Source: Betaproteobacteria bacterium (GTDB lineage Bacteria; Pseudomonadota; Gammaproteobacteria; Burkholderiales; SG8-41). Taken from it: a DNA stretch of 48,299 nt. Under the pieces are notes generated by a model that was not told the origin of the DNA, did not search any database, and saw nothing but the letters and a program-made list of their open reading frames with translations. Made by a program: the position numbers and the translations under genes. The DNA is taken from the NCBI GenBank assembly GCA_028291945.1, contig JAQGNH010000329.1, positions 1 to 48,299 on the forward strand, in the 5' to 3' direction. This document shows positions 1 through 7,866 of this stretch, piece after piece. How positions within the stretch are numbered: position 1 is the stretch's first letter; each line of letters begins with the position of its first letter.

Positions 1-365
1 AGATCACTTGCGCTGCTGGTTTACTCCTCCTCCTAACCGGTAGTCCGCTACGGCCAGTCTCTGGCAGTGCGCGGATTCAGGCCGGCGCCTCCGGGTGCCG
101 GCCTTTCTTTTGGGTGTGCCTGTACGACCTTCACAGTTGCCACCCCTCGCTCCGAGTGCTTGGATGCGAGCAAGCCGAGCAGGCCCGTCGACCCGCGCCT
201 CCGGGCTGGGAACAGGTCTGTCCGGAAAGCCTGCGCTGCGAACGGTGGGCTGGGCGTGCCGAACAGGGCAATACCTATCAGGCGTCCCGATGCACTTTTG
301 CCTTGCCCATGATCCGCGTGCCCCGAGATGTTACGCTTGCGAACTTACCCCACCACACCTGATCC
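1..365. other. left-edge non-coding stretch
   Basis: No convincing gene. In frame 1 the first 36 bases read as eleven residues ending LLVYSSS and a TAA, which could be the tail of a gene entering from the left, but this is too short to judge. A strong terminator follows at 79-115. The remaining ~250 bases before the metallophosphoesterase hold overlapping short ORFs with arginine/proline-rich translations typical of non-coding GC-rich DNA. I looked for 6S, SRP and RNase P signatures and did not find them. Confidence 0.5.
79..115 (+). terminator. Rho-independent terminator
   Basis: An 11-base stem (aggccggcgcc, loop tccg, ggtgccggcct, with one G-T wobble) is directly followed by ttcttttg. This is a textbook intrinsic terminator on the plus strand. 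It must end a transcript that enters from outside the left edge, since the first complete gene begins at 366. Confidence 0.85.
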
Positions 366-1100
366 ATGATCCGCCCCCTCACGATCGCACACACGTCCGA
401 CGTTCACCTGCAGAACGGCAAGGAGGGCGAGGAGGTACGCGATGCATTCTCACAGGTCATCGATGCGGTCCTTGAGACGAACGCAGAGCTGTTCCTCATC
501 GCAGGCGATCTCTTCGATCACAATCGCATCGACAGAAATGTGATCGATTTCGTCTACGAGCAACTCGCGCGCGTTGCGTGTCCCACCGTCGTCATCGTGG
601 GCAATCACGATTGCTGGGAGGAGCGCGCGGTCTTCAAAAGGATCGATTTCCGCAAGGCTGGGCCGCACATCACGCTGTTGAACGAGGTCGATGGCATGGT
701 CGTCGAGTTTCCCGAGCTGCATGCCACTGTGTGGGGCCGCTGCATGCTCGATCACGACCGCTCGAACAAGCCGATGGCCGGATGTCCGCCGCGAACGGGC
801 AACCTATGGCACATCGGCATGGCGCACGGGCTCTATACGGACGACCCCGATACCGAGCGCTCCTCGCTCATCACGCCATCCGAGATCGAGTCTTCAGGGT
901 TCGACTACCTTGCGCTCGGGCACGTGCACGCGCATAGGCAGATGCGTCATGGCAAGACGCTCGCGTGCTATCCAGGGGTGCCAGCGGCGTACTATGGGAC
1001 TGACGCGAAGGGCTGCATGACGCTGGTCGAGCTCAACCCGGGAAAGGGCGCGCGGGCCGTCATGCATACGCTCGGCCTGCGGAATCGGCGCGCTCGTTAG
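366..1100 (+). CDS. calcineurin-like metallophosphoesterase
   Basis: Predicted dinuclear-metal phosphoesterase, 244 residues. All family motifs are visible in order: D12-x-H14 in SDVH, GD (47-48) in AGDLFDH, GNHD (79-82), a histidine in GMAHG (154) and GHVH (185-188). These supply the metal ligands of calcineurin-like hydrolases. SbcD/Mre11 nucleases and YfcE-type phosphodiesterases share the fold. This protein lacks the long C-terminal capping region of SbcD (~400 residues), so a small phosphodiesterase or phosphatase is likelier than a repair nuclease; the substrate cannot be read from sequence. No signal peptide, so cytoplasmic. It stands alone and ends one base before the convergent hydrolase gene. 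Confidence 0.85.
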   Translation: MIRPLTIAHTSDVHLQNGKEGEEVRDAFSQVIDAVLETNAELFLIAGDLFDHNRIDRNVIDFVYEQLARVACPTVVIVGNHDCWEERAVFKRIDFRKAGPHITLLNEVDGMVVEFPELHATVWGRCMLDHDRSNKPMAGCPPRTGNLWHIGMAHGLYTDDPDTERSSLITPSEIESSGFDYLALGHVHAHRQMRHGKTLACYPGVPAAYYGTDAKGCMTLVELNPGKGARAVMHTLGLRNRRAR

Positions 1101-1101
1101 G

Positions 1102-1944
1102 CTACGCGCTGAGAAAGCGGTCGACGCTGGCCGCGAAAGCGTCAGGCTGATCCGTGAAAAGGCCATGTCCGGCGTTCTCGACACGCTCGACTTTGCAACA
1201 CGGCATCGTCTCCGCCATCCGCTGCGCGAGCTCCGGTGTCACGACGTCGCTGTGGCTGCCGTACTGGAGCAGCGTCGGCGTCGATACGGATTTCATGAGG
1301 CTCCACAAATCGAAACCGGCAGGCGCCTGCCCGCGGCGCCGGCGCAGCAGCGTCGGATCATATTTCCAGGTGTAACGTCCGTTGTCGTTGAGTCGTGTGC
1401 CGTGGCGCACGCTTTCTTCCACCAGCTGAAGGGGCGCACGCGGCATCAACTGCTTGATGTAAGCGACAGCGGCATCAGGCGTTTCGAAATCACGCAGACT
1501 CGAAGCTTCTGAATTGCGTACGGTCGCACCACTGACAACCGCACTGGCGTGGCCAGGCGTAATGTCGACCAGGATGAGGCGCTCCAACTCAGCCTGGTGC
1601 CGATGCGCATACAACATCGAAACCCGACCTCCGAGCGAGTGACCTATCAGCGTGTACCGTGCGAAACCACGCGCCTGGATCACGGCCCGCAGATCGCGGT
1701 ACAACTCTTCGAGTTGATAACCGTCTTCCGCGCCCCATCCGCTGTCACCGTGTCCGCGCTGGTCCACCGCGATGATGTGGAACCGGTCGCTGAGCCGGCG
1801 GCTGAAATCGTTCCATACATGCGCGTGCAGGCGGCTGCCATGGACGAGGACGATCGGATGCCGGCCGTGATTGCCCCAGTCGAGGTGGTGCAGTCGGATG
1901 CCGTCGCGATCTACGAATTGGCTGCGCGGAAGCGCGGGTGTCAT
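1102..1944 (-). CDS. alpha/beta hydrolase
   Basis: 280 residues with the complete alpha/beta hydrolase pattern: oxyanion-hole HGS (35-37), DQRGHGDS after strand 4 (61-68), nucleophile elbow GHSLGG with Ser103, an acid near 231 (SHSDVV) and the catalytic His near 260 (NAGHG). The HGxS/DxRGxGxS arrangement is that of the epoxide-hydrolase, haloperoxidase and esterase branch. The second catalytic position is Ser, not Asp, so an esterase, lactonase or C-C hydrolase is more likely than an epoxide hydrolase. No signal peptide, so cytoplasmic. The gene converges on the metallophosphoesterase; the next gene on the same strand is the methyltransferase 66 bases upstream. Confidence 0.85.
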   Translation of the reverse strand: MTPALPRSQFVDRDGIRLHHLDWGNHGRHPIVLVHGSRLHAHVWNDFSRRLSDRFHIIAVDQRGHGDSGWGAEDGYQLEELYRDLRAVIQARGFARYTLIGHSLGGRVSMLYAHRHQAELERLILVDITPGHASAVVSGATVRNSEASSLRDFETPDAAVAYIKQLMPRAPLQLVEESVRHGTRLNDNGRYTWKYDPTLLRRRRGQAPAGFDLWSLMKSVSTPTLLQYGSHSDVVTPELAQRMAETMPCCKVERVENAGHGLFTDQPDAFAASVDRFLSA

Positions 1945-2010
1945 GTCGCGAGTGTATCGTTTAAAGCCGCAGCGATGCGGGGGCGGCGTGAGTCAGCCGT
2001 GAGCGAGCAA

Positions 2011-2643
2011 TCATGAGGAGGCGCGCCAAACCGTCGCGAGCCACGGTTGCTGCTCGCGCGGAACGCCTGGAGGCCGATAGTAGTGTTCGAGCTCGACGAA
2101 ACCTGCGTGGGAGAGATGGCTGCGCCACGTCTCCAGGTCCCAGTACGCGCCGTAGCGCTCCTGATTCCAGCCTTCCTTGTTGGTGCCGCGCGGATTCGAG
2201 CTGAACAGTACGCCGAGCGGTTTGAGTGCAGCGTGCAGCTCATGCAGCACGCGCGGCAGCTCCTGTCCGGGTATGTGAAACAGCGCAGCGTTCGCGAATA
2301 TGCCGTCGAAGCGGCGCGACGGTAGATCGAGCTTGAGAAAATCCTGTTGCCAGACCTCGCAGCCGCTGTAGGTGCGGGCCATCTCGACGAACCTCTTGGC
2401 CCCTTCGACACCGATTGCGACGTGACCGAGATCGGTGAACGTCTTGAGGTCGCGGCCGGGCCCGCATCCAAAGTCCAGGATCGTGTGCGGCGGCTCGTTC
2501 TCGATATGCCGCAGCAGCGCGTCGATGTTCTGTCTGACGTCGTGATCTCGCGTGCCGTGCCAGAAGCTCTCCGCATGTTCGTTGTAATGATCGAGCGTGC
2601 GGCCGGCGATTTCGTCAAGCTTCTGCGGACGCAACTTTGTCAT
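2011..2643 (-). CDS. class I SAM-dependent methyltransferase
   Basis: 210 residues from the ATG at 2643. An open frame continues 39 codons upstream, but the residues there are low-complexity and the recognisable protein begins MTKLRPQKLDEIAG. Motif I, ILDFGCGPGRD (~55-65), is the SAM-binding glycine loop; an acidic residue ends the second strand (GVEGAKRFV) and FDGIFANAALFHIP fits motif IV. This matches the UbiE/Methyltransf_11/25 group acting on small molecules. Substrate unknown. No clear Shine-Dalgarno precedes the chosen start. The gene is divergent from the CinA-like gene across about 120 bases. Confidence 0.82.
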   Translation of the reverse strand: MTKLRPQKLDEIAGRTLDHYNEHAESFWHGTRDHDVRQNIDALLRHIENEPPHTILDFGCGPGRDLKTFTDLGHVAIGVEGAKRFVEMARTYSGCEVWQQDFLKLDLPSRRFDGIFANAALFHIPGQELPRVLHELHAALKPLGVLFSSNPRGTNKEGWNQERYGAYWDLETWRSHLSHAGFVELEHYYRPPGVPREQQPWLATVWRASS

Positions 2644-2762
2644 CGCGTTGGGATGTAACGGTGGGGGAGCGGTAGCATACAGCGGAGCCGCGGATCGTCC
2701 AACGTTGTGCGGGATGCTACGATGCGAGCTGCCATTATCTTTTAAATCGCGGGCATGCAACT

Positions 2763-4049
2763 ATGCGTATCGAAGTCATCTGTACAGGCGACGAGGTTCT
2801 CACTGGGAAAATCGTCAACACGAACTTCAGCTACATCACGCAGAAGCTGGAGGACTTCGGCCTTTCGGTGAGGTGGGAGACAACGGTCGGAGATGATCGG
2901 GAAGACCTGCTGCTTGCGTTTCAGCTCGCAGGGCAGCGTGCCGATGCGGTCATCGTGAATGGCGGGCTTGGACCCACAGTCGACGACCTGTCGCAGGAAA
3001 TCGCCGCGAAAGCCGCTGGTGTCGATCTCGCTCTGAGCGAAGAGTGGCTCGCGAAAATGGAATCCTACTTCGCGCGCCGCAGCCGTGTGATGCCGCCTAA
3101 CAATAGAAAACAGGCGATGTTACCCGCGGGCGCCGAGGTTCTCGATAATCCCGTAGGCACGGCTTGCGGCTTCGCGGTCAATATCGGCAAGGCCCGCTTC
3201 TTTTTCACGCCGGGTGTCCCTCGCGAGCTGCGTCGCATGCTCGAGGACCAGATCGTTCCGCGATTGCTCGCGAAAACCGGCGCGCATACGGCGATCTATC
3301 TCAAGCGCTTCCATTCCTATGGCATCGGAGAGTCGCACGCTGACGCATTGCTTGCGGGCGTCGAAGCGCTTGCGCCGGACGGCGGCGTGAAGCTCGGTTT
3401 CCGCGCGCATTACCCGCAGCTCGAGACCAAGCTGACGGTACGCGGCAGCGATATGAACGACATCCACAGAAAGCTCGCACCAGTCGAAAAGGAAGTGCGT
3501 CAGCGGCTGGGGAACTTCGTGCTCGCAGAAGACGATCGCACGCTGGAAGGCGTGGTGCTTGCCGAGCTGCAGAACCGCGGCGCCACGCTGACCGTTGTCG
3601 AAACGTTCACCAGCGGGCAGATTGCTGCGCGCATCGGACCTCTTCCCGGCGCCGAGAACGTCGTGCGCCGCGGGATCGTTGCGCGTGAGTTTCGCGAAGT
3701 ATGCGCCGCGGTCGGATTCGAGGGCGCGATACCGGACGAAATCACCCGTGAGACTGCCGAAGCCATCGCGTGTGCCGCGCAACGAACGACGGGTAGCACA
3801 CATGCAATGGCGGTGCTGATCGATCTCGATGAAGGTGCCGATCGAATCGAGTTCGCCGGTACGGTCTGCCTCGCGATCGCTACCTCGAGCGACGTTGCTT
3901 CACGACGCAGCCGGATCGTCGGCGGCCGCGACTGGGTGCGCCTCGGCGCGGTCGAGATGGGGCTCGACTGCCTGCGGCGTTTTCTTCAGGGGCTGCCGGT
4001 GCGCGAGCGCATCGATTTCGAAAAGGCGGAAGAGCCGGCGAAGACGTGA
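2763..4049 (+). CDS. CinA/YfaY-like molybdopterin-binding-domain protein
   Basis: 428 residues. The N-terminal half is a clear CinA/MoCF domain: TGDEVLTGKIVNTN (~8-21), VNGGLGPTVDDLS (~60-72), NNRKQAMLPAG, NPVGTACGF and FTPGVPREL, as in enzymes cleaving ADP-ribose or NMN derivatives (COG1058). The C-terminal half corresponds to the PncC-type NMN deamidase domain but is degenerate: the ESCTGG catalytic motif reads ETFTSG (~282-287), and the region holding the catalytic Tyr and Lys reads GIVAREFREV. This pattern and the NNRKQA block resemble E. coli YfaY rather than a bifunctional CinA. The stop overlaps the DedA start by four bases (GTGA), so the two are probably coupled. Confidence 0.88.
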   Translation: MRIEVICTGDEVLTGKIVNTNFSYITQKLEDFGLSVRWETTVGDDREDLLLAFQLAGQRADAVIVNGGLGPTVDDLSQEIAAKAAGVDLALSEEWLAKMESYFARRSRVMPPNNRKQAMLPAGAEVLDNPVGTACGFAVNIGKARFFFTPGVPRELRRMLEDQIVPRLLAKTGAHTAIYLKRFHSYGIGESHADALLAGVEALAPDGGVKLGFRAHYPQLETKLTVRGSDMNDIHRKLAPVEKEVRQRLGNFVLAEDDRTLEGVVLAELQNRGATLTVVETFTSGQIAARIGPLPGAENVVRRGIVAREFREVCAAVGFEGAIPDEITRETAEAIACAAQRTTGSTHAMAVLIDLDEGADRIEFAGTVCLAIATSSDVASRRSRIVGGRDWVRLGAVEMGLDCLRRFLQGLPVRERIDFEKAEEPAKT

Positions 4050-4720
4050 ATGGCGGTTCCAGCGCCGAGGACATGATGAACTGGATCGAGCTCCTCCAGA
4101 TGGGCTTGAATTTCGATCGTCATCTCGAGAGCATCATCGCGCTGTATGGCGCGACGGTCTACGTCATGTTGTTCGCAATCGTCTTCAGCGAGATTGCGTT
4201 CATCCCGTTGTTTTTCCTTCCTGGCGATCCTCTGCTGTTCGTCTGCGGTGCGTTGTGTGCGACAGGGGTGATGAACGTCGCGATCCTGGTCCCATTGCTG
4301 TTCATAGCGGCTGTCGCCGGCAGCATCGTCAACTACTGGATCGGTCGTGCGATCGGTCAAAAGCTTTACACGACCGATTACAAATGGGTGGACCAGGCGG
4401 CGCTATACAAGACTCGTGCTTTCTATGAGCATCATGGCGGCGTAACTTTCCTGCTGTCGCCCTATATCGCGGTCGTACGGACTTTCGCGCCTTTCGTAGG
4501 CGGCATCGCAAAAATGGAGTTCGCCCGATTCGTCGTATGCGTCGTGGCTGGCGCAGCCCTCTGGGTCGTGTCGCTCGTCTTGGGCGGTTACTTCTTTGGC
4601 ACGATTCCCGTTATCCACGATCACCTGACATCGATCGTGCTGCTCGGCGTGGGACTCGGCGTCGGTGCGCTCGTTTTCAGTGGAGCCTGGCGGTACGTCA
4701 ACTCACGCAAGGCGAAATAA
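4046..4720 (+). CDS. DedA family membrane protein
   Basis: 224 residues from a GTG that overlaps the preceding stop (GTGA); an ATG at 4073-4075 is an alternative that loses nine residues. It has four to five hydrophobic segments. Two DedA/VTT hallmarks are seen: FFLPGDPLLFVCGAL, the conserved proline-glycine re-entrant loop with Asp in place of the common Glu, and VVRTFAPFVGGIAKM followed by F, the arginine-containing signature. DedA proteins sit in the inner membrane and are tied to undecaprenyl-phosphate/lipid flipping and proton-motive-force-dependent envelope homeostasis. Coupling to the CinA-like gene is positional only and proves no shared function. Confidence 0.88.
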   Translation: MNGGSSAEDMMNWIELLQMGLNFDRHLESIIALYGATVYVMLFAIVFSEIAFIPLFFLPGDPLLFVCGALCATGVMNVAILVPLLFIAAVAGSIVNYWIGRAIGQKLYTTDYKWVDQAALYKTRAFYEHHGGVTFLLSPYIAVVRTFAPFVGGIAKMEFARFVVCVVAGAALWVVSLVLGGYFFGTIPVIHDHLTSIVLLGVGLGVGALVFSGAWRYVNSRKAK

Positions 4721-4833
4721 TGAACGCGGCGTTTCGGCTTGCGCGTGACACAGCGCGCACGGTAGCGAGAGATGCTGCCACACCAAGCTTTGCAAGCCTC
4801 ATTGCAGAGTACATCAAACCTCGTCCGTTATAG
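4720..4833 (+). CDS. possible 37-residue small protein
   Basis: An ATG overlaps the DedA stop by one base (TAATG) and opens a 37-residue frame with an amphipathic, arginine-rich N-terminal half (RLARDTARTVARDA) and the tail YIKPRPL. The start overlap suggests re-initiation and translational coupling. I recognise no family, and a frame of this length can occur by chance, so it is only a candidate third cistron. Confidence 0.3.
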   Translation: MNAAFRLARDTARTVARDAATPSFASLIAEYIKPRPL

Positions 4834-4895
4834 TCCGCTCTTTGGAACAGAATAACTGTGAGCATGTCCGATGGCAAAGGACTGTCGCATGATGA

Positions 4896-5255
4896 ATGAC
4901 GAATCAGCAATCCAGCGCGGTGGTGGATATGAAGACCACGAATCTGTTCGATGATCTACCGGTGGATTGCGCTGTTGAGCAGGTCATCGAACTTCTGTCG
5001 AGACCGGGGCTCAGAATCGAAAGAATCGTCTCTACCGGACAGGTGAGCCCGCCCGATTGTTGGTACGACGAACCGCACGGCGAGTGGGTGTTGGTGCTGC
5101 AGGGCGAAGCCCGCATTACCTTCGAATCCGATGCGGCATCCCGTTTGCTCAAGCGGGGAGATTTCGTCAACATCGCGCCTCACCAACGGCATCGCGTGGA
5201 ATGGACCCATCCTGAGGTGCCCACTATCTGGCTTGCGGTGCATTACGCGGAATAA
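4896..5255 (+). CDS. cupin domain protein
   Basis: 119 residues forming a single small cupin: SPPDCWYDEPHGEWVLVLQG covers the first cupin motif and RGDFVNIAPHQRHRVEW the second, with metal-ligand-type Glu and His positions. Many genomes have cupins of this form beginning near MKTTNLF, so the internal ATG at 4929 is a plausible alternative start; an AAGGA lies 15 bases before the longer start. The role is unknown; small cupins range from isomerases to sugar-binding regulators. It is followed after six bases by the secreted HNH-like gene on the same strand, so the two may be co-transcribed. Confidence 0.78.
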   Translation: MTNQQSSAVVDMKTTNLFDDLPVDCAVEQVIELLSRPGLRIERIVSTGQVSPPDCWYDEPHGEWVLVLQGEARITFESDAASRLLKRGDFVNIAPHQRHRVEWTHPEVPTIWLAVHYAE

Positions 5256-5261
5256 GGAAAC

Positions 5262-5657
5262 ATGCATTTATTAGTTAAGTGTGCGGGCGCGATGAGCTTG
5301 TTGCTTGTAACGACAAGCGCAACGCTCGCTGCTGCGCCGCCAGACGCTCAGCGCAGCTTCAAGGCCGAAGTGCTGTTCAGACTGGCAAATCCCTGCCCAA
5401 GCACAGGAGAAACGCGAGGAGAGTGCCGCGGTTATGTGATCGACCGCGTCATTCCGATGGTATGTGGTGGGGCGGAGGAGCCCGGGAACATGCAATGGCA
5501 AACAATCGCGCAGGCGCGAGAGAAAGGTCGCTGGGAGAGGATTGGCTGCCGCCCCGGCCGGAAGCTTGTCATCCCGGGACCGCCTTCGTTCGCGGAAGCT
5601 TATCCGCTGGAGGAATCGCCTACTCCGACTGAAGTTGCACCGTTGCCTGTTCAATAA
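5262..5657 (+). CDS. exported HNH-like protein lacking the HNH histidine
   Basis: 131 residues with an N-terminal signal peptide (LLLVTTSATLAAA, cleavage near 25). The mature part matches a family of small exported HNH proteins, recognisable by NPCPSTGETRGECRGYVID, then VIPMVCGGAEEPGNMQWQT. The family motif is Y-V-[IV]-D-H-V-[IV]-P-L, where the histidine is the general base of the beta-beta-alpha metal fold. Here the residue is arginine (YVIDRVIP). The downstream Asn and NMQWQ block remain. A proline-rich tail follows. If the family is a periplasmic nuclease, this copy is probably inactive or repurposed. The family assignment is from memory of the motif. Confidence 0.7.
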   Translation: MHLLVKCAGAMSLLLVTTSATLAAAPPDAQRSFKAEVLFRLANPCPSTGETRGECRGYVIDRVIPMVCGGAEEPGNMQWQTIAQAREKGRWERIGCRPGRKLVIPGPPSFAEAYPLEESPTPTEVAPLPVQ

Positions 5658-5676
5658 CAACGCATCAGGTGGCCGC

Positions 5677-7113
5677 TCACGAATGAAAACCGGGCCGGTC
5701 GGGGTCTGTTCCCGATTTTGCAATGAACGTGGCGATGATCTCGCGTGGACGAGCATCGCCGTCGAGGCGTGCCACCAGGTCCACCACTTTCGCGATGCGC
5801 TCTGCAGTCAATACGTGCGAGACCGTATCGCGAAACAGCCCCTGAAGCTCGTCCCATGTCATTCGCCGGTGAGGGCTGCCGCGCGGATGCTCGACGCGTG
5901 CAACGAGCACGCGGCCGTCCGTGAGACGCAGCGTGACGCGTGAGGGAACTTCCTCTGTGTTCGTGCCGGCCTCGATCTCCGGATCGAGAACGCAGCGTAT
6001 GCGGTTGGACAGCGCGTGTACTTCCGGCGACGCGAGCGCAGACTCGTAGTCTTCGCGCCGAAGCGCCGCGCTGGGGCCGCGCGCAGCACCGAGCGTGAGC
6101 GCCATGGCGAGGCTGAAAGGCACGCTCAATTGCGCGCTCTGCAGATCCGGTGGGTCAGCCTGAGTGAGCCTGCCTTCGATGACCTTGGGTATGCCCACCT
6201 CGGCATCTGCGATGTGCTCCGCCGCCAAAGCATGTTCAGCGCCGAGCGAGAGCCCTGCGTCGACGGAAGCCTGGAGCCGTCCTGCACCGGCGTGAATCTT
6301 GGTGCTCACTTCCATGAGGCGGTATTCGCGCCCGAGGCCGCTGGTCACGCGACTCGGGTCAGACTTCTCCGCAAACGCGCGAAAGAATCCGGCCTCGCCT
6401 TCGAGTATGTCGCGCGGACCCCAGATCCCTTCCTTCGTCAGCAGGGCCGCCATGACGCCTGATTCCGCACCCCTCGCACCGTTGATACGCTTGATGAACG
6501 AACCCGATTTGTAGAACTGCGCGAGGCCGCCCGCGTAAGCGCCGGCCGCACCCAGCGCGCCTGCGAGATCCTCCGCGGTGAAGCGCAGCAGTTTTCCGAC
6601 CGCCAGCGCTGCGCCCAGGGCACCACATGTGGGCGTCGCCATGAATCCGCGGTGAAACAGCGACGGCTGCGCGGCGAGGCCGATGCGCAGCGAGGCCTCG
6701 TAGCCGCAAATCGCGGCCTCCAGCAGCGCCGGGCCGCTTGCATCCTCGCGCTCCGCAATGGCCAGTACGGCCGGGAGTATCGATGCACCCGCATGATGCA
6801 TCGAGCCGACGTGCGTATCATCGAGATCGCACGCGTGAGCGTAGGCTCCGTTGACGAATGCAGCTCGGGCCGGATCCAGACGATCGCCGTACAGCAAAAC
6901 GGTGCTAGTACCGTTTCCGCCGAGCGTGAGCGCAAGACGCCTCACAGCCTGGCTCCACGGCAACGGTGCGCCGACAGCCACTACCCGAAGAAGATCGAGG
7001 ACAAGCGCCTTCATCCTGTCCACTACCGCGTGCGGGGCGTCTTGCAGCCGAAAACCTGCTACCCAATCGGCGAGAACGGCCGTCGTGTTTTCACTTGCAG
7101 TATGTGCTGACAC
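5677..7113 (-). CDS. MmgE/PrpD family protein
   Basis: 478 residues from the GTG at 7113. A TTG at 7122 opens the same frame, but the AGAGGAG at 7124-7130 is one base from the TTG and ten from the GTG, so the GTG is chosen. The all-helical MmgE/PrpD domain is recognisable from DWVAGFRLQDAPHAVVDRMK, NGAYAHACDLDDTHVGSMHH (the conserved Asp-Asp-Thr/His block), AAICGYEASLRIG and RGFMATPTCGALGAA. The family includes 2-methylcitrate dehydratase, but stand-alone members near TctC, amidase and acyl-CoA genes usually have unknown substrates. There is no prpB or prpC here, so a methylcitrate-cycle role is not supported by context. Cytoplasmic. Confidence 0.85.
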   Translation of the reverse strand: MSAHTASENTTAVLADWVAGFRLQDAPHAVVDRMKALVLDLLRVVAVGAPLPWSQAVRRLALTLGGNGTSTVLLYGDRLDPARAAFVNGAYAHACDLDDTHVGSMHHAGASILPAVLAIAEREDASGPALLEAAICGYEASLRIGLAAQPSLFHRGFMATPTCGALGAALAVGKLLRFTAEDLAGALGAAGAYAGGLAQFYKSGSFIKRINGARGAESGVMAALLTKEGIWGPRDILEGEAGFFRAFAEKSDPSRVTSGLGREYRLMEVSTKIHAGAGRLQASVDAGLSLGAEHALAAEHIADAEVGIPKVIEGRLTQADPPDLQSAQLSVPFSLAMALTLGAARGPSAALRREDYESALASPEVHALSNRIRCVLDPEIEAGTNTEEVPSRVTLRLTDGRVLVARVEHPRGSPHRRMTWDELQGLFRDTVSHVLTAERIAKVVDLVARLDGDARPREIIATFIAKSGTDPDRPGFHS

Positions 7114-7128
7114 GTAAAGCAAACTCCT

Positions 7129-7860
7129 CTATTTACTTTCACCAGGCGCGGAAACGACGCGCCGCGCACGAATGCGGAAACGCACGTTTACCGCATCCTG
7201 CACCGCGATGGCGCCGCCGAGTATCGAGAAGGGAGCGATGCCGAACTCGCTTTGAATCAGCGTCAAACGGCCTGACACATCGATCTCATCCGCGGTCTTC
7301 GCGATTTCTACCGGTACTTGCATCGACCGGGCAACTCCGTGCAGCGTCACCGATACGTTCAACCGCGATCCGCCATTGTCCGGGTCGATGGCTCGCACGC
7401 TGATGAGGGCGAATGGATGCCGCTCGAACTCGAGCACTTTCTCGAGCATGTTCTGGCGCGTGCCGGCGATGAAAGCAGCGGACGGCTGAGTGTCTAAGCC
7501 CGCCTCGGCCCGCAAGTCAGGCTCGTCCACCACGAGGCGCTCGAGCTCGACGTAAAGGTCAGAGCGCCCGTCATCGGGCGCAATATAACCCTGCACGTCG
7601 TGGCTTGCGACCACATGGTCGTGCCCGAGGCGGGCGAGCGCGCCGCTGCGGCGTACTTCCATGACGACCAGCGTTAGCGCAGGATCGACACGGAAGATCG
7701 CATCGCCGTGCTCGATCGCTTCGACATAATGCGTTTGTGGAAATTCAGCGGCTACGCTTTGCTTGTCGTGCGCGGGTTGCGGGACCGACGAGACGCACGC
7801 GGAAACGAGTCCCGCAATGATGGCGGCAGCAATGAATATCTTGTGCACGTGGGCTACCAT
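7129..7860 (-). CDS. YceI-like lipoprotein
   Basis: 243 residues from the ATG at 7860; a longer frame starting at 7902 adds 14 residues that do not look like a signal. The N-terminus is a lipoprotein signal (IFIAAAIIAGLVSAC, Cys22 in a V-S-A-C lipobox). The rest fits the YceI lipocalin-like fold: FRVDPALTLVVMEVRRSG and GHDHVVAS near the start, VSVTLHGVARSMQVPVEI in the middle, and GRLTLIQSEFGIAPFSILGGAI near the end. YceI proteins bind polyisoprenoid-type lipids in the periplasm; this one is predicted to be membrane-anchored. The start lies only six bases from the divergent SRPBCC start. Confidence 0.85.
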   Translation of the reverse strand: MVAHVHKIFIAAAIIAGLVSACVSSVPQPAHDKQSVAAEFPQTHYVEAIEHGDAIFRVDPALTLVVMEVRRSGALARLGHDHVVASHDVQGYIAPDDGRSDLYVELERLVVDEPDLRAEAGLDTQPSAAFIAGTRQNMLEKVLEFERHPFALISVRAIDPDNGGSRLNVSVTLHGVARSMQVPVEIAKTADEIDVSGRLTLIQSEFGIAPFSILGGAIAVQDAVNVRFRIRARRVVSAPGESK

Positions 7861-7866
7861 AAACGA

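Noticed and set aside
1-365. Structured RNA such as 6S, SRP or RNase P RNA
   Set aside because: A segment resembling the SRP loop (ggtctgtccggaaagc) lacks the conserved ggaaggaagcag core, and no flanking helices fit.
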